Source of the DNA: Callorhinus ursinus
Taxonomy: Eukaryota > Chordata > Mammalia > Carnivora > Otariidae
DNA: 64,000 nucleotides
Reading direction: 5' to 3'
Assembly: GCF_003265705.1 (NCBI RefSeq)
Contig: NW_020312788.1
Location: forward strand, 9,001,122 to 9,065,121
Shown piece by piece: positions 22,873-34,700 of the stretch (its first letter is position 1; each line of letters starts with the position of its first letter). Position numbers and translations under genes: made by a program. A model generated the notes under the pieces. It was not told where the DNA came from. It ran no database searches and saw only the letters and a list, made by a program, of their open reading frames with translations.

Positions 22873-23957
22873 TCTCAAAACTTAGCCATTTTTCTCCCAA
22901 TTTTAACATACCACATAAATAACATTAACAGTAACAACAATAGATATTTTAGGAAAAAAATTAAATGGCACTCAAGCTTCTTTCTAAATTTTACAATTTT
23001 CTACATTTTCCTCTAATCTATATAAGAATATATATGCATATACAGTTATATATTTTGATTTTTTAATCTTAAAGTGTGATTGTTACTAACGTTCACAATA
23101 TTGTGTTGTCCTCTTTCTCTTCCTGGATACAAGAAAAATATTATACATTTCTCAGGGACTTGGAGTAACTAGTGTTGACCAAAGGGGCATAAGCAAAAGT
23201 TATGGTGTGTCATGTCTGGGCCATTTAAAAGTAGTCCTTTAAAATGCAATAGAATGATAGAATGTGCTTTTGTATGAAATAAAGAAAGGTCTTAAAGGAA
23301 GAACTTAAGGAAACAGAGAGTAAAGAACATATTCTTTGGTGTAGAAATAGCTAAGTGAGAGCAGAGATTTTTAAAATGAAAAGGGATGAAAATAATGGAA
23401 CTGTGAGAAAAAACAATGAAAAATGTCTAAAAGAAAGGGTCCACATTACAAGGAAAGAATGAAAAAAAATGTAGACCCCCCCCAACAGGTAATTTTAAGT
23501 ATGTGAATAAAGAAAGGGTAATATTGACTTAAAACTTTAAAACTGGAAATATTAGAATAATGGACTTGAAATATGGCTTCTGGGAAGATTCTAAAATCAT
23601 CCAATCCATGATTCTCATTTTAAAGATGAGAAAACTCAGGATCCCACAACGTTTAAACAAAAATCTCAGTTAATCACACAACACGGCTTCTGTTTCCTCT
23701 CTACTTCAGATTCCTCCATCTTCTGAAGTTTGTGAAAGAAATCAGTCTAAGTTTGGAGAACACACACCAAACCAAGAAATGAATTAATATGACATTGAAG
23801 ATAAGCTTTTCTCATTTTAGGCAAATAATCAGTTTTCATAAGTCCATGATGACAACAAAAAGGATCAGAGAAAGGAACACAATTGCCTGCTACATTGCCT
23901 GCTTTTGAGATGAAAAATCCATTAACATTGACCATGTAGTAGTTGCATTTGTAATTT
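22873..23957. other. Mostly unassigned; possible MIR trace
   Basis: AT-rich sequence. Around 23600-23690, 'cattttaaagatgagaaaac' and 'tcaggatcccaca' suggest an antisense MIR or L2 trace at low confidence. The rest is unidentified. Confidence 0.35.
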
Positions 23958-23975
23958 AAAATGTGAAAACATTTA

Positions 23976-24144
23976 GGGGCCCTGGGTGGCTCAGCCAGTT
24001 AAGCATCTGACTTGGGCTCAGGTCATGATCTCTGGGTCCTGGGATCAGCAGTGAATCTACTTCTCCCTCTTCCTCTCCCCCAGCTTGTGCACACTCAATC
24101 GCTCTCTCTCTCAAATAAATAATACAATATTTAAAAAATAAATA
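23976..24144 (+). mobile_element. CAN SINE with internal deletion
   Basis: Head 'ggggccctgggtggctcag'. The middle segment after 'cctgggatcagcagtgaatc' lacks about 30 bp of the usual body. A perfect 18-bp duplication 'aaaatgtgaaaacattta' lies at 23958-23975 and 24145-24162. Confidence 0.96.
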
Positions 24145-24162
24145 AAAATGTGAAAACATTTA

Positions 24163-24717
24163 AAAGAAAATCCAGTTAATTATGAACTGGTCATCTCCAA
24201 TGAATAAAAGTCCTTTTAATAGATAAAATATGAATTTTATATACATGAAAGCTTATATAAGAATTTATTTTCTTAAATAATAGTAACTTGGAAAAGAATA
24301 CTTTAACACGCATTATATATGTATATCTCATTTATTTCTAAGTTTCTAGAGAATTTTCAAGGAGGGAAGGGGAATAGGACGAACAAAGAAAGATATGACT
24401 TCAAATTCTACAGAAATATTACAATAATTGTGACTCAGTCAATCAAATGATCGGCAAGCAGCCACATACAGTTAGCTATGACTACCCTAACATCAAGTAA
24501 CTGAAAAGTACTGATTGCCATTATGGTTTGAAGAAGACACATCTTTAAAGCAAAAAGCCATAATTTATATGTGAAACAATGCCTTGTAGCTTGATATTTA
24601 GTGTTTAGTGTCTATCCTCGCTTAATTTTATTGTGTTTGTTCCTAATTTTGTCACACAGGTGTTCTACAGAACAATTTCAATTTTTATAATTTTTATAAT
24701 TGTTAATTAATATTATC
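24163..24717. other. No recognised features
   Basis: AT-rich sequence, nothing identified. Confidence 0.4.
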
Positions 24718-24801
24718 TTAATTATACATATTAATTATATTGGAGAGAATAATATATAATAATATACATTAATCATACATATTAATTATATTGGAGAGAA
24801 T
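24718..24801. repeat. 51-bp period local duplication
   Basis: A 33-bp motif ending 'attaattatattggagagaa'+t occurs at 24718-24750 and 24769-24801 with one difference, separated by a TA-rich spacer. Confidence 0.85.
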
Positions 24802-24814
24802 GCAATAATACCAC

Positions 24815-24930
24815 TAACCGATGCTTAAACTGAATCTTAAAGGACAAATAAGATTACAAGGAATAAAAAGAAGAGCATTCCAAGCAAATGGCACAACTTA
24901 TACAAAAGCATGTGATATCTGTGACTTCAA
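24815..24930 (-). mobile_element. L2-type LINE fragment
   Basis: Antisense-type pattern 'aaactgaatcttaaaggaca' followed by 'agagcattccaagcaaatgg' and 'cacaacttatacaaaagcat', matching a common antisense L2-region layout. Confidence 0.5.
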
Positions 24931-25288
24931 AAGATACAAATCCCCACTATTTTTAATTTGACAGGTTTTTTTTTCTTTAGACATCCCAAATGATTATAAC
25001 ATCCTGGTGAAGAAAGCATTAATACTATTACTTTTATTGTAATATTTTGTATGAGGAAATTCAGATACATTCAAGCTTTACAATAAGGCAATAGTAGAGC
25101 TAGAATTAGAACTAAAATTTTAAAGAATTAAATTTTAAAGAATTAAAACTAAAATTTTGTTTCTCTGATGGCAATCTGAATGGTCAATCACTGGATAATT
25201 CTAACTCTGCACTCTGACATCATTAGTCTCTTAGCTGTCTGACTTTTCTCAGTGTTCCATATAATTGCAGTAATCATAACAACTAACA

Positions 25289-25313
25289 AAAGAAGAAGAA
25301 GAAGAAGAAGAAG
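25289..25313 (+). repeat. (GAA)n microsatellite
   Basis: About eight AGA/GAA units directly before an antisense MIR. Confidence 0.9.
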
Positions 25314-25317
25314 ACCT

Positions 25318-25500
25318 AACATTCATTGTAAGGCTTGCAATGTGCCATGCACAGTGCTAGAACTCTACAGACGTTTACTCACTAGAAATCCTCAAAAACA
25401 GATGAGCATTCTGAGACTTAAAGAGGCTCAGAAACTCTCCCAGAACCCTTAACTATTAAGGGGTAGAGACTGGTTTGAAGGCAGGTCAATATGCTACACT
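25318..25500 (-). mobile_element. MIR SINE relic
   Basis: Antisense MIR: 'aacattcattgtaaggcttg', 'caatgtgccatgcacagtgc', 'acttaaagaggctcagaaac' and 'gactggtttgaaggcaggtc'. Confidence 0.8.
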
Positions 25501-26023
25501 GCAAAGGCAGTATATTAGTTAATCATAAAACCTAAAATTCCTTAATTTAACTTTAAAAACTATAGTCTGGTTCAACCCTACTTATATACTTCAGGTAATA
25601 TGAATTCCTAATGTGTCCAGGTCATATTTTCCATGAACTTTTCATACTAATTCCCCTTTCTGTTATTCAACAAAAATGTATTAAATAGTTACCATATGCC
25701 AGGCACTGTATTTGTGTTAGCTCTAAAGAAATAAGACACTGCCTTTGCCCTTAAATAGTTCAGAGTCAAGACAAGAAAAATCATGGCTACAATATAGAAT
25801 GTATTGTGCTTCACTTAAGGTAAATACTGGAATCCAGAGGAACATTAGGGAAAAACACTTAATTCACTCTGAAGGAATTAAGGGAATGTTTCAGTAGGAG
25901 GCAAATGCTTAATCTAAATAAATCTTGAGGCAGAATAAAGAGTGAGCCAGGCAAATATAAGAAAAATGAGGGGCCAAATACATTATATGCAAAAAGGACA
26001 GCATTTTAACAGGTTTCTATCTA

Positions 26024-26220
26024 GGGGCGCCTGGGTGGCTCAGTCATTAAGCAGCTGCCTTCGGCTCAGGTCATGATCCCAGAGTCCTGGGATCAAGCCC
26101 CACATCAGGCTCCCTGCTCAGCAGGAAGCCTGCTTCTCCCTCTCTCACTCCCCCTGCTTATGTTCCTTCTCTCACTTTGTCTCTCTGTATTTCAAATAAA
26201 TAAAATCTTTTAAAAAAAAA
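26024..26220 (+). mobile_element. CAN SINE, least diverged copy
   Basis: Intact head 'ggggcgcctgggtggctcag', standard middle 'ggctccctgctcagcaggaa', and an uninterrupted tail 'aaataaataaaatctttt' plus A-run. Perfect duplication 'aggtttctatcta' at 26011-26023 and 26221-26233. Its body is the arctoid type (bear, seal, mustelid). Confidence 0.97.
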
Positions 26221-26294
26221 AGGTTTCTATCTAACTAATAGAATTTAGACTAAATTTAACTAAAGATGGCTAAGTTTAAATGTCACTTCCTCAT

Positions 26295-26615
26295 TCCTCA
26301 ACAAATTACAAATAGAACTACCATATGATGCAGGAATTCTGCTTCTGGGTATATATCCAAAAGAAATAAAATCACGATCTCAAGAGCTATCTGCACTCCT
26401 ATGCTCATTGTCACTTTATTCATAATATCCAAGATAGGGAAATAACCTAATTTGCCCAAAGGTAGATAAATGGACAAAATAAATACAATGGAATATTATT
26501 CAGCCATGAGAAAGAAGGAAATCTTGATATTTGTGCCAACATGGATGGACTGAGGGTATTAAGTGAAATAAGTCAGAGAAAGACAAATACTGTTTGTTCT
26601 CACTTATCTGAACTC
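26295..26615 (+). mobile_element. LINE-1 (L1MA-like) fragment
   Basis: Sense ORF2 end and 3' UTR start: 'atagaactaccatatgatgc', 'aatggaatattattcagcca', 'agtgaaataagtcagagaaa'. Truncated at both ends. Confidence 0.85.
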
Positions 26616-27154
26616 TGAAAATTATCTTGAAAGTAATGAGGAGCCTTAGAATTAATTTAAGTAGGCAAATGCCTGTTCCTGGTTCACATTCTGGAAAGAG
26701 TACTAAGGTAGCTGAGTGATAATGAGTAGGTTGCTTTAGGGATGGGCAATGGGAAGAAAAAGAAACATCAGTTAAAAATTATTATAATAGTTCAGGTGAA
26801 AAATGAATATGAATTCATACTAAGGTCAAGACAATGGGAAATGGAAAGAAGGAATAAACTTTAGACTCCCTAGCAGAAAGAATCTACATAACTTGGTTAG
26901 TAATTGAATCTAAGATTAGGATAAAAAAAGTTGAAAAAAATGATCAGGTCATCATGCTATGGAAAACAAAAGGTTTTGAAGAGAAAGTAATAAGTTAGTT
27001 TGGGATATAGCAAGTTTGAGATATTTATAAAATAAATGAGCAGAGATGTCTAACGATGCAATGTCTGAAACACTGCAATGAGGTTAAGATGCAGATTTGA
27101 GCTATGGATTTGGAATACTATTCTATTCTACTCTGAAATCACCAAGTGAAGCAG

Positions 27155-27308
27155 CAGTTCTCAATTCTGGCTGCTCATGAGATTCACTTGGAAAGCTTTT
27201 TGTAAATGCAGAAGACTTTAGTACTTCTGAGATAAGCTTGGTGCCTCAATGTTTTTAGAAAACTAAACATTCAATTCTGATGCATCGTCACAATTAAGAA
27301 TCACTAGT
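27155..27308. mobile_element. MER5-type (hAT-Charlie) DNA transposon
   Basis: Left end 'agcagttctcaattctggct' and right end 'cacaattaagaatcactagt' are inverted copies, with 'gctcatgagattcacttgga' between them. This is the classic MER5A/B layout, with no transposase. Confidence 0.8.
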
Positions 27309-27394
27309 CGGTAATGTAAGTCATGAGTATAAATGAGTACTGTTTTCAAATAGATTGCACCAACTAGGGGAGATTGAGAAGAAATTATCAGAAA

Positions 27395-27465
27395 GATTAT
27401 GACAATAATAACTATAATTTATTGAGCTCTATGGTAGGAACCGTGCTAATGACTACATGTATTTT
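27395..27465 (-). mobile_element. MIR 3' end fragment
   Basis: 'aataataactataatttatt' then 'gagctctatggtaggaaccg' match the antisense 3' end of MIR. Truncated after 70 bp. Confidence 0.55.
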
Positions 27466-27514
27466 TTGTAGTGGAAGAGAAACCAAAAAAGAGTATAATG
27501 AAAGTAAGTTAAAA

Positions 27515-27620
27515 CCTCCTCCATGAAGTCTTCCACAGCAGTTTCAGTTTGCCTTGACATCTCTTATCTCAATTTGGCATTTAGACTATACTAACTTAAT
27601 CATGGTTATCTAATTCAAGT
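27515..27620 (+). mobile_element. L2 LINE fragment
   Basis: 'cctcctccatgaagtcttcc' is the typical sense L2 3' UTR signature; the rest is decayed. Confidence 0.5.
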
Positions 27621-27637
27621 GTATATAACCCTAAGCA

Positions 27638-27765
27638 AACACAGTGGTTAAGAGCAAGAGCTCTAGAGCTAGACTTTCGGGTTTGAGTCCCATATCATCC
27701 TATCCTTTGCTGGCAATTTTAATCCTAGGCAAGCTACTTAGTGTCTTACTTAGTATACTGTATAT
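27638..27765 (+). mobile_element. MIR SINE relic
   Basis: 'acagtggttaagagcaagag', 'ctctagagctagactttcgg', 'gtttgagtcccatatc' and 'taggcaagctacttagtgtc' in MIR order. Confidence 0.85.
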
Positions 27766-27866
27766 AATTAAAGTATAATGTATATGTATGTATATGCACA
27801 TATGTACTAAATATATGTGTATGTATGTATATATGCATGTGCTAAATATGTGTGTATATACATAAT
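27766..27866. repeat. TATG/TATA low-complexity repeat
   Basis: Two imperfect units containing 'tatgtatgtatat', 'gcacatatgt' and 'gcatgtgcta' followed by 'aaatat'. Confidence 0.8.
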
Positions 27867-27884
27867 GTAAGTTCCTTCCAGTGG

Positions 27885-28130
27885 GAAGTAATTCTAATAC
27901 ACTGTTTCAAGTACCTTACTTGTATTAATTGATTAACTCAATTGATTCTCATTAGAACTCTAGAGATTAGCAATTTAGCACCCCCATTTTACAGAAGACA
28001 ATACCGAGGAAAATGGAGATCAGGTAATTTTCCTAAAATAAACAATGCCAGGGAAGTAGAAGATATGGGATCCAAACAAGGGAGTCCAGCTCGATAACTA
28101 GCTGTTAACTACTATGCTATACTGCCTCCC
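27885..28130 (-). mobile_element. MIR SINE relic
   Basis: Antisense MIR: 'taattgattaactcaattga', 'cccccattttacagaagaca' and 'ttaactactatgctatactg' followed by 'cctccc'. Confidence 0.88.
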
Positions 28131-28202
28131 TCTATACTTTGCAATAGACAAATTCTTATGAGACTGAATAAATGTTTTGTTTTTTTTTTTTAAAGAAATG
28201 GA

Positions 28203-28402
28203 GGGGCGCCTAGGTGGTGCAGTCAGTTGAGCAACTGACTCTTGGTTTTGGCTCATGTCATGATCTCAGGGTCGTGAGACGAAGCCCTGTGTCAGGCTCC
28301 GGCTCAGCATGGAGTCTGCTTAAGATTCTCTCCCTCTCTCTCTCCCCCTCCCACTCGTGCTCTCCCTCTCTCTACAATAAATAAATAAATCTTAAAAAAA
28401 AA
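28203..28402 (+). mobile_element. CAN SINE
   Basis: Head 'ggggcgcctaggtggtgcag', body with 'gagtctgcttaagattctct', tail '(aaat)n cttaaaaaaaaa'. A T-run precedes it at 28178-28190; no clear duplication is seen. Confidence 0.93.
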
Positions 28403-29795
28403 TAGATGGATAGGAATAGATGTACACATTTATATGCAGCACATTTTGCAATGTACTTCATTGAAACAAGGCTCTTTCACCTTTTAGAAAGAGGAATTTG
28501 ATAAAGCAATATCATTATCAATATAAATATCAATATTATCATTTTTGGTGAAAGGTGTGGGGTGTGGAAAGGATCACATCACTAAATGTCTTTTACTTAC
28601 TTGTTTTTGAGAAAAACATGTTCAAATTTTTAAAGTTTAAAAGTAACCCAAAGCCCAATGATCTCCAAGGTTTCTCCCAGAAATGGATCTACGATGCTAA
28701 AACAAGTACTGAAATTTTGTTGGGTCCCTACTATAAATATAACTCTTTTCCAGGCAATGTGAAGCACAAGGATTAATAAGAACAACCTCACAAGAACTAG
28801 AAAATGGGGTTTTCAAGTAATTCAGACTTCTATAGGAAGAAACAGAATATTCTCACTTATATGGGTCTGCTAAAAATAGAGCCAAAAGCGTTACTGTGTC
28901 CGGTTTCATTTTTACTTGCACTTGTGGTATTCCATGAGTTTCACGTCTGACATACTTTGTATAGATAATGTGCTAGTAAGAGTATTCAATTCCAATTTTT
29001 TCACAATTCCCATGCACAAATATCATCTTCCTGGGTCTGATAACAAAGTCACACCCCAGCTGTCACATCTAAAGGAAATCTGCTCTTGGATGTTACCCAG
29101 CTTTTTTATTAACCATAGGAAATACTGAAACGCTTCTGGTGCATGGAGGAGATTTAAAAGCGATATTAAAAGTATTTAGCAATGATGATTTACTTCATCA
29201 TCTCTAAATGAACAAAGAGTAAAGCTAAAATAACCCTACGATTTCCATGATTATAAACAGCATTTCTATTTCCAATTTTCCCAAAGACAAAGTCCTTATT
29301 ATCCAAATATTCACCATAGTGACATGTATAGTCATTGTATTAAAATGATCCCACTAGATTGTCCTTGATCTAGGAAATGTCAAAAATAAAGCCAAAGCTA
29401 AATCAGATTACCTACCAATAAAATAGAGTTTACATCAGGGACAAGCAGGAGGTCTCTTAGGATCTGAAATCTAGGACTTCTGAGTGATTGTGGATAGACA
29501 GAAATGCTCTCACATGCAATTTTGATAGAGAATTTTATTAAAATCCTTCATTTTGCTTCTACCCCCTACCTTGTCTACTAACTACTAAATCTACTCAGGA
29601 ATTTAATTTTCATTTTCAAAGTCTCAAGAGGGTTAGAGCTCTAAGAAGCACTGCAAAATATAGGTGCTGCTCTTTTGTTTTTTTATTTTATTTTCTTCCA
29701 AGAATAAGTAAATCAGCACAGAAATGTTCTCAGTTTAGAAATCACAATCTAAAATTTAAGACTATACTATCTAGTCCCAACAAACCTTCCTGTGT
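28403..29795. other. No recognised features
   Basis: Frames of 73 and 70 codons (28555-28776, 28916-29128) have no recognisable domain. Otherwise AT-rich and repeat-poor. Confidence 0.5.
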
Positions 29796-29797
29796 TA

Positions 29798-30215
29798 GCC
29801 TGAATTACGCCACCAGGCTATAGCCAAAATGAACTACTCCATACTTTTCAAACATATTATTTGCTTTCTGTCTCCCTATCTCTGTTCGTGTTGTTTCTTC
29901 TGCCCAAAATGACCTTTACCCATCTTGGACAGTCTTCAAGGTCTACCTCAAGTGCTACCTTTTCCGTACTTCCCTAACTCCTCATCTACTCTCTCCTCTC
30001 TTCTCCCTACTCAGCTTGAAATATTCCGCCCACTGAATTCACAGCAGAATGATTTGTGTTCTTTCTTCTCTCTTTTGAATCCCCAAGGCACTCACTACTT
30101 TCCACATTCTGTTGCAATTACATGTATTTAGTGTTTATGACTCACTAAATGTGACTCCCTGAAGCAGGGGCTTATTGGTCTTTATATCTTTGCCTCGTAC
30201 TGTGCTTACTAGAAC
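29798..30215 (+). mobile_element. L2 LINE 3' part
   Basis: Sense L2 pattern over about 420 bp: 'aaatgaactactccatactt', 'cttctgcccaaaatgacctt', 'gtcttcaaggtctacctcaa', 'actccctgaagcaggggctt'. Blocks are in the expected order. Confidence 0.82.
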
Positions 30216-30401
30216 ATCACCAGATTTTGTATGTTTGTTTATTTGAAAAAATTGCATTGTGCTGAGATTTGATTGACCCTGTGCCAATTTGGGGGAAATA
30301 CTTGCACATTGAGAAAATTGCTCAAGAAAAGAGAACTAAAATGTAATACCTAAACATTTACATTTCATCCAAATATCAAATTACTCACTTGGACTCTGGA
30401 G

Positions 30402-30747
30402 CTTGACAGAACAACATGGGTTTGAAGCAGACAGGTCCACTTATATGTGGATTTTTTTTAAATATAAATACAGTACAGTACATTAAATGCATTTTCTTTT
30501 CCTAATGGTTTTCTTAACAACATTTTCTTTTCTCTAGCTCACTTTATTGTAAGAATACAGTATGTAATACATATAACAGACAAAAGAGGTGTTAATTGAC
30601 TGTTTATGTTATCAGTAAGGCTTCCAGTCAATAGTAGACTCCTGGTAGTTGAGTTTTAGGGAAGTCAAAGTTATGCATAGATTTTCAACTGTGCAAGGGA
30701 TCAGCATCCCTAACCCCACCCGTCCATTGCTCCAGGGTCAACTATGG
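30402..30747 (+). mobile_element. Tigger-type DNA transposon, second copy
   Basis: Same family and orientation as 21765-22056: 'gaacaacatgggtttgaagc', 'atcagtaaggcttccagtca', right end 'gctccagggtcaactatgg'. The left terminal repeat is decayed. It holds about 50 bp of interior ('tagctcactttattgtaaga') that the other copy lacks. Confidence 0.75.
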
Positions 30748-31460
30748 ATGTTTTTACATTAATAAAGCCAGTAATTCAAAATAGCATACTCTATCAAATA
30801 GGAACATGAATTGTTCTATTCATATACAGTATTGTATTTATAACACTACTATTTATAATGTCATTTTAGTCTTTCATCTAGAATAAAAATATTCATTAAC
30901 AAATAAAATTAAAACAAAACAAGTTGTGTTTAACTTTCAGTGAAGGTTTTTGCCCTAGACATTTTTAATGATTAAAAATAATGCAGATCATTAAATCTAA
31001 GCTGTATAACTTCTCTATTATTTTCCTTAAACCTGGATTTTTTACTCCTAAATTTTAATCTTCAACTACAACTAAAGAAGACTTGACAAGGTCCAGTAAT
31101 CTTTTTTGTCATGAATGAAGTAGTTGGTATAACATAAGAAAGCAAAGAATCTATACATAGACTACTAATAAAAGTTTAAGTCAGCCTAGCAAGCAGATGC
31201 AAAATAATTTGAAACACAACACTTTTCATCAAATCACAATTCCTATAGTCAGTAAATGTTAGAATTTAATCAGATGTAGGATGTTTTTCTTTGTTTGAAT
31301 TTTTATAGCCATCTTTATTTCAGTATAGTCTGTTTCTAACTGAATTCCTTATTTGATAAGGAGAATGGAGAGAGAACAAAACTAACCTGCATGACTACCA
31401 TTACGAACACCTGCCAATAGCCCATCTTATCTCACAGAGTGTATATACTAATGTCTTGTC
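30748..31460. other. No recognised features
   Basis: AT-rich sequence, nothing identified. Confidence 0.45.
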
Positions 31461-31461
31461 A

Positions 31462-31715
31462 ACAAATAATTTTTGTAATAATGTGCTTGTTATATACCAG
31501 GTAGTCTTACAAATGTTTTATATACATTGTCTCACTTGGTCTTCACAACAACTCTTTGAGGTAGGTACAATTATTATCTCTATATTACAAACAAGAAAAC
31601 TGATGCCCGGAAAGGTTAAGTAATTTGCCCAAGATCATATAGCTGGTAAATGGTATAGCTAAGCTCTGAACCCAGTGAATGTGGCAGCCCAGATACTTAA
31701 CCACCGTACTCGCCA
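31462..31715 (-). mobile_element. MIR SINE relic
   Basis: Near full-length antisense MIR: 'gtgcttgttataccaggta'-like start (actual 'cttgttatataccaggtagt'), 'caacaactctttgaggtagg', 'gaaaactgatgcccggaaag', 'cccaagatcatatagctggt', 'cttaaccaccgtactcgcca'. Confidence 0.9.
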
Positions 31716-34700
31716 CCTCTTACTGCAGCCAGCTAGCTATTACAAACCAGAAAAATTTGCCTATCATTTTTTTTTTTTGTTACTCTAATATAAGAAAACA
31801 GGTACTTTGGAGGCACTATTGGGCAGCATGCCCCAGTTTAGGATTCTGGAGGAAACAAGGGTTTTCCATCTGCTCTACCCACCTCCCTGTTACTTTCAGC
31901 CAGCATACTGGTATGAAAGAGATAAGTGGTGTCTGGATGTCCAACAGCTAGCTGGCTAAGGCCTACATCCATACAAGTTCCTCTCAGTCCCCTTTCTCAA
32001 AGCATGAAGAAAATCCTAGTCCCCCGATTTTATTGAAAAAACTCCCCAGGGACCTAGTTAGCATCAAACACTCCCAAACTTGCTACTCTTTATTTCCAAA
32101 ATTTAATCTCTATGAAGTCAAAGCCCCCTTCCATAATACAGAATTAGATTGGACTGGTCACATCTCTGTTTTGAGCTAATTCTTGAAGGTCCCTGCTTCT
32201 GTTTCCTACCAACGGACTAGATCCATCTTACTCTCAACATCAGTTGCCAACTATGGCCTATAAAACATAAAAAATTATTTTATTGATTCACAGTTTATAA
32301 TGCCTTGGTACAACAAATTACACATTATAAAAGAATTTAATGCAGTTGTCAAAATTATGAAATGCTTAATTATACACTTTGACCCAATCTTTTATTGCTC
32401 TAATTCCAAGAAATTTACATGAAAAGAAAAAGAGTTATATGTAACTTATCCAAGGATTCATCAGTTTACAGGAGGTTAAAACTGATTGTACATACCATCT
32501 TTGAAAAGTCAATTCAAAACGTAAACATGGTTCATTGTGTACATTTTCTCATAATCTCCTTGAAAGGAAGAAACAACTTTTTCTTTTCTTTATTTCTCAC
32601 AACACCAAACACAGTATTGTGCAAATGATCAGCTTCCACATAATGCTGACCGAACTGAACAATACTCAGTTACTTATAGACAGCTTAGCTTTAGAAACCT
32701 TCATAATGTAAAATGAAATGCTGTGTAAAATAGCAAAAACAGAGGCAGCCATTGTAAAAAGCAGATGACCAATCATTACTGGGCAGATTTACAATCAATT
32801 CCACTCAAAAGGTCAAGATCATCTTGCCACAAAGGGAAAAAGGTTGACATTAAATTTAACTGTCTGTGACATTCTGAACAATCCCTACTTTTTAAGGTAA
32901 TGCATTTTGACATAGCAACAGAAAGAAATTTTTCTTCAATTTGTAAAAGAAATAACAACTCTAAGGCAGTAATTTTTTCACCTTACAAAATTATTGAGAT
33001 ATCCTTTAAGTGCCACTAAAGGAAAGTTATCAAAAATCTTTATGGTTTGGTTCCTTTGAAAGGCCATAAATACAGTGAAAAATAGCAAAATGCTGTAAAA
33101 CCAATACCTAGAGGAATCCCAAAGCAATGCCAAGAAACAGAATGTACTCATAGTGACTAATACATGCAAATACTGGAAATAAATTCTAACAGATTAAACA
33201 GGTTTTGTTGCAACTAAAAGGTATATTCAAATAATTCCAAAACTAATCAAGCTTAAGAATATGGCAATCTTCCCTACTAATAAGAATATAAGCTGGCTAA
33301 GTAGCCTGGATAACATATAAATTATAGCCAATATCAGTAGGTATAATTTTTAATGTCTTTTTAATTAAAAAGGAGAAACTAACCCCTTAACTGAATTAAA
33401 TCATTGTTTTAGACTCCAAATTCTGTCTTCTGCTAAACATATTCATTTTTATTACTATAGCATCACCCTGATGAGGCACTAAGTCCTAACTATACTACAG
33501 AATCATGAAGACAAAACTATCTTTCTGATGAGAAATGCTGTAACATTCAACCATTTTTTGCTCATTTAATATGGAATACCTGGTCAAATATCTAACAAGT
33601 TCTCTAAAATTAAGAAAGAAATATGCATAATATAAAAAAAACTTTTCTTCAAAATTGGAATGTCAAACACAGGCACATTTTCTTGCCCTACTACGTCATT
33701 CTGAAGGAATGCTATAACAAAATAAAGTTAAATGCATTATAACTTGATAAAATAGTTTAAAATAAATAGCAGAGCTTCAGGATAAAATGGAAATATAAAT
33801 CCAATTTCTTTGCTTTGATGATTATCTACTCTTTGTAATTAACATGTTTAATGTAGTCAAGTCTTTTCATTTTGAAAATGAAAGTAAGCTAATGCAGAGT
33901 ATCTCTGGATCAAAAAATCTTAAACAAGCTTAAATGTCACAAGCATTCTTTGTAAAAAACAAAAGCAAAAACAAAAAAACAGATTTATCATCTGCTTTCA
34001 GCTATAAGCAATGCCTTAAGCAGATATCTACATTAAGAGGACCAAGAGCTTCATTATCTCAAGAGATCGGAGAAATAATTTAAATTTATGCCTTTTAAAA
34101 CAGTTCAGATACTGAAACACAAATTTCAGGAAATCAGCTTATAGCTCAGATGCTGGTAAACATGATTTCACTCATCAAACTTGTATTGCTGTGTGGTTGC
34201 ACACTACAATGGTAGCAACATCTATTTCTTTGCTTACGAAATACCAGATAAAAATTTTTTTAATATGTCCCTATCTATAAGCAGCTTGCTACGAGGTATC
34301 CTTATCAGTTTGAACAAATTATGCAATTTTTATCATTTGAAATAAGAGATGCAGTTTGACTGCGTTCAGGCTTAATCTGGAAAAATCTGGAGAGCCCCAA
34401 ACCTTGCTTTTAATCACAAAAAAAGAATCTTTCCTTACTCCCTATTTCCCAAAAAAAATAGCTCAAGTAAACACAAACTCAAAAACACACATATGCATTT
34501 CTAAAATTCATATTGTTCAGCTGGTATCTATTACTATAAATATCACTTGTTCAAATATCCTAAGAAAAATCTGATAATAATAAATAATTACATTGATTAA
34601 TATATTCTACATGACTAAGAGCTAGAAAAAGCAATAACTCTACAATCTAATAGTATCATCATAATTCATGAGGTCATACCTGATGACTTAGAGATTGAAA

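Larger units (their letters stand above)
25660..27080 (-). mobile_element. L2-type LINE relic with SINE and LINE-1 insertions
   Basis: Begins with 'ttattcaacaaaaatgtatt' and 'accatatgccaggcactgta', the antisense L2 3' end. It continues with decayed sequence of the same layout ('ataatagttcaggtgaaaaa' near 26785; 'agtttgagatatttataaaa' near 27010). A SINE at 26024-26220 and a LINE-1 at 26295-26615 interrupt it. Family naming is tentative beyond the first 150 bp. Confidence 0.5.

Noticed and set aside
26024..26100. tRNA-like heads of the SINEs as tRNA genes
   Set aside because: The heads derive from tRNA-Lys but lack a foldable acceptor stem and are followed by SINE bodies and tails.
27766..27866. 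TATA-like runs as promoters
   Set aside because: These are low-complexity repeats between MIR relics, with no transcript evidence.
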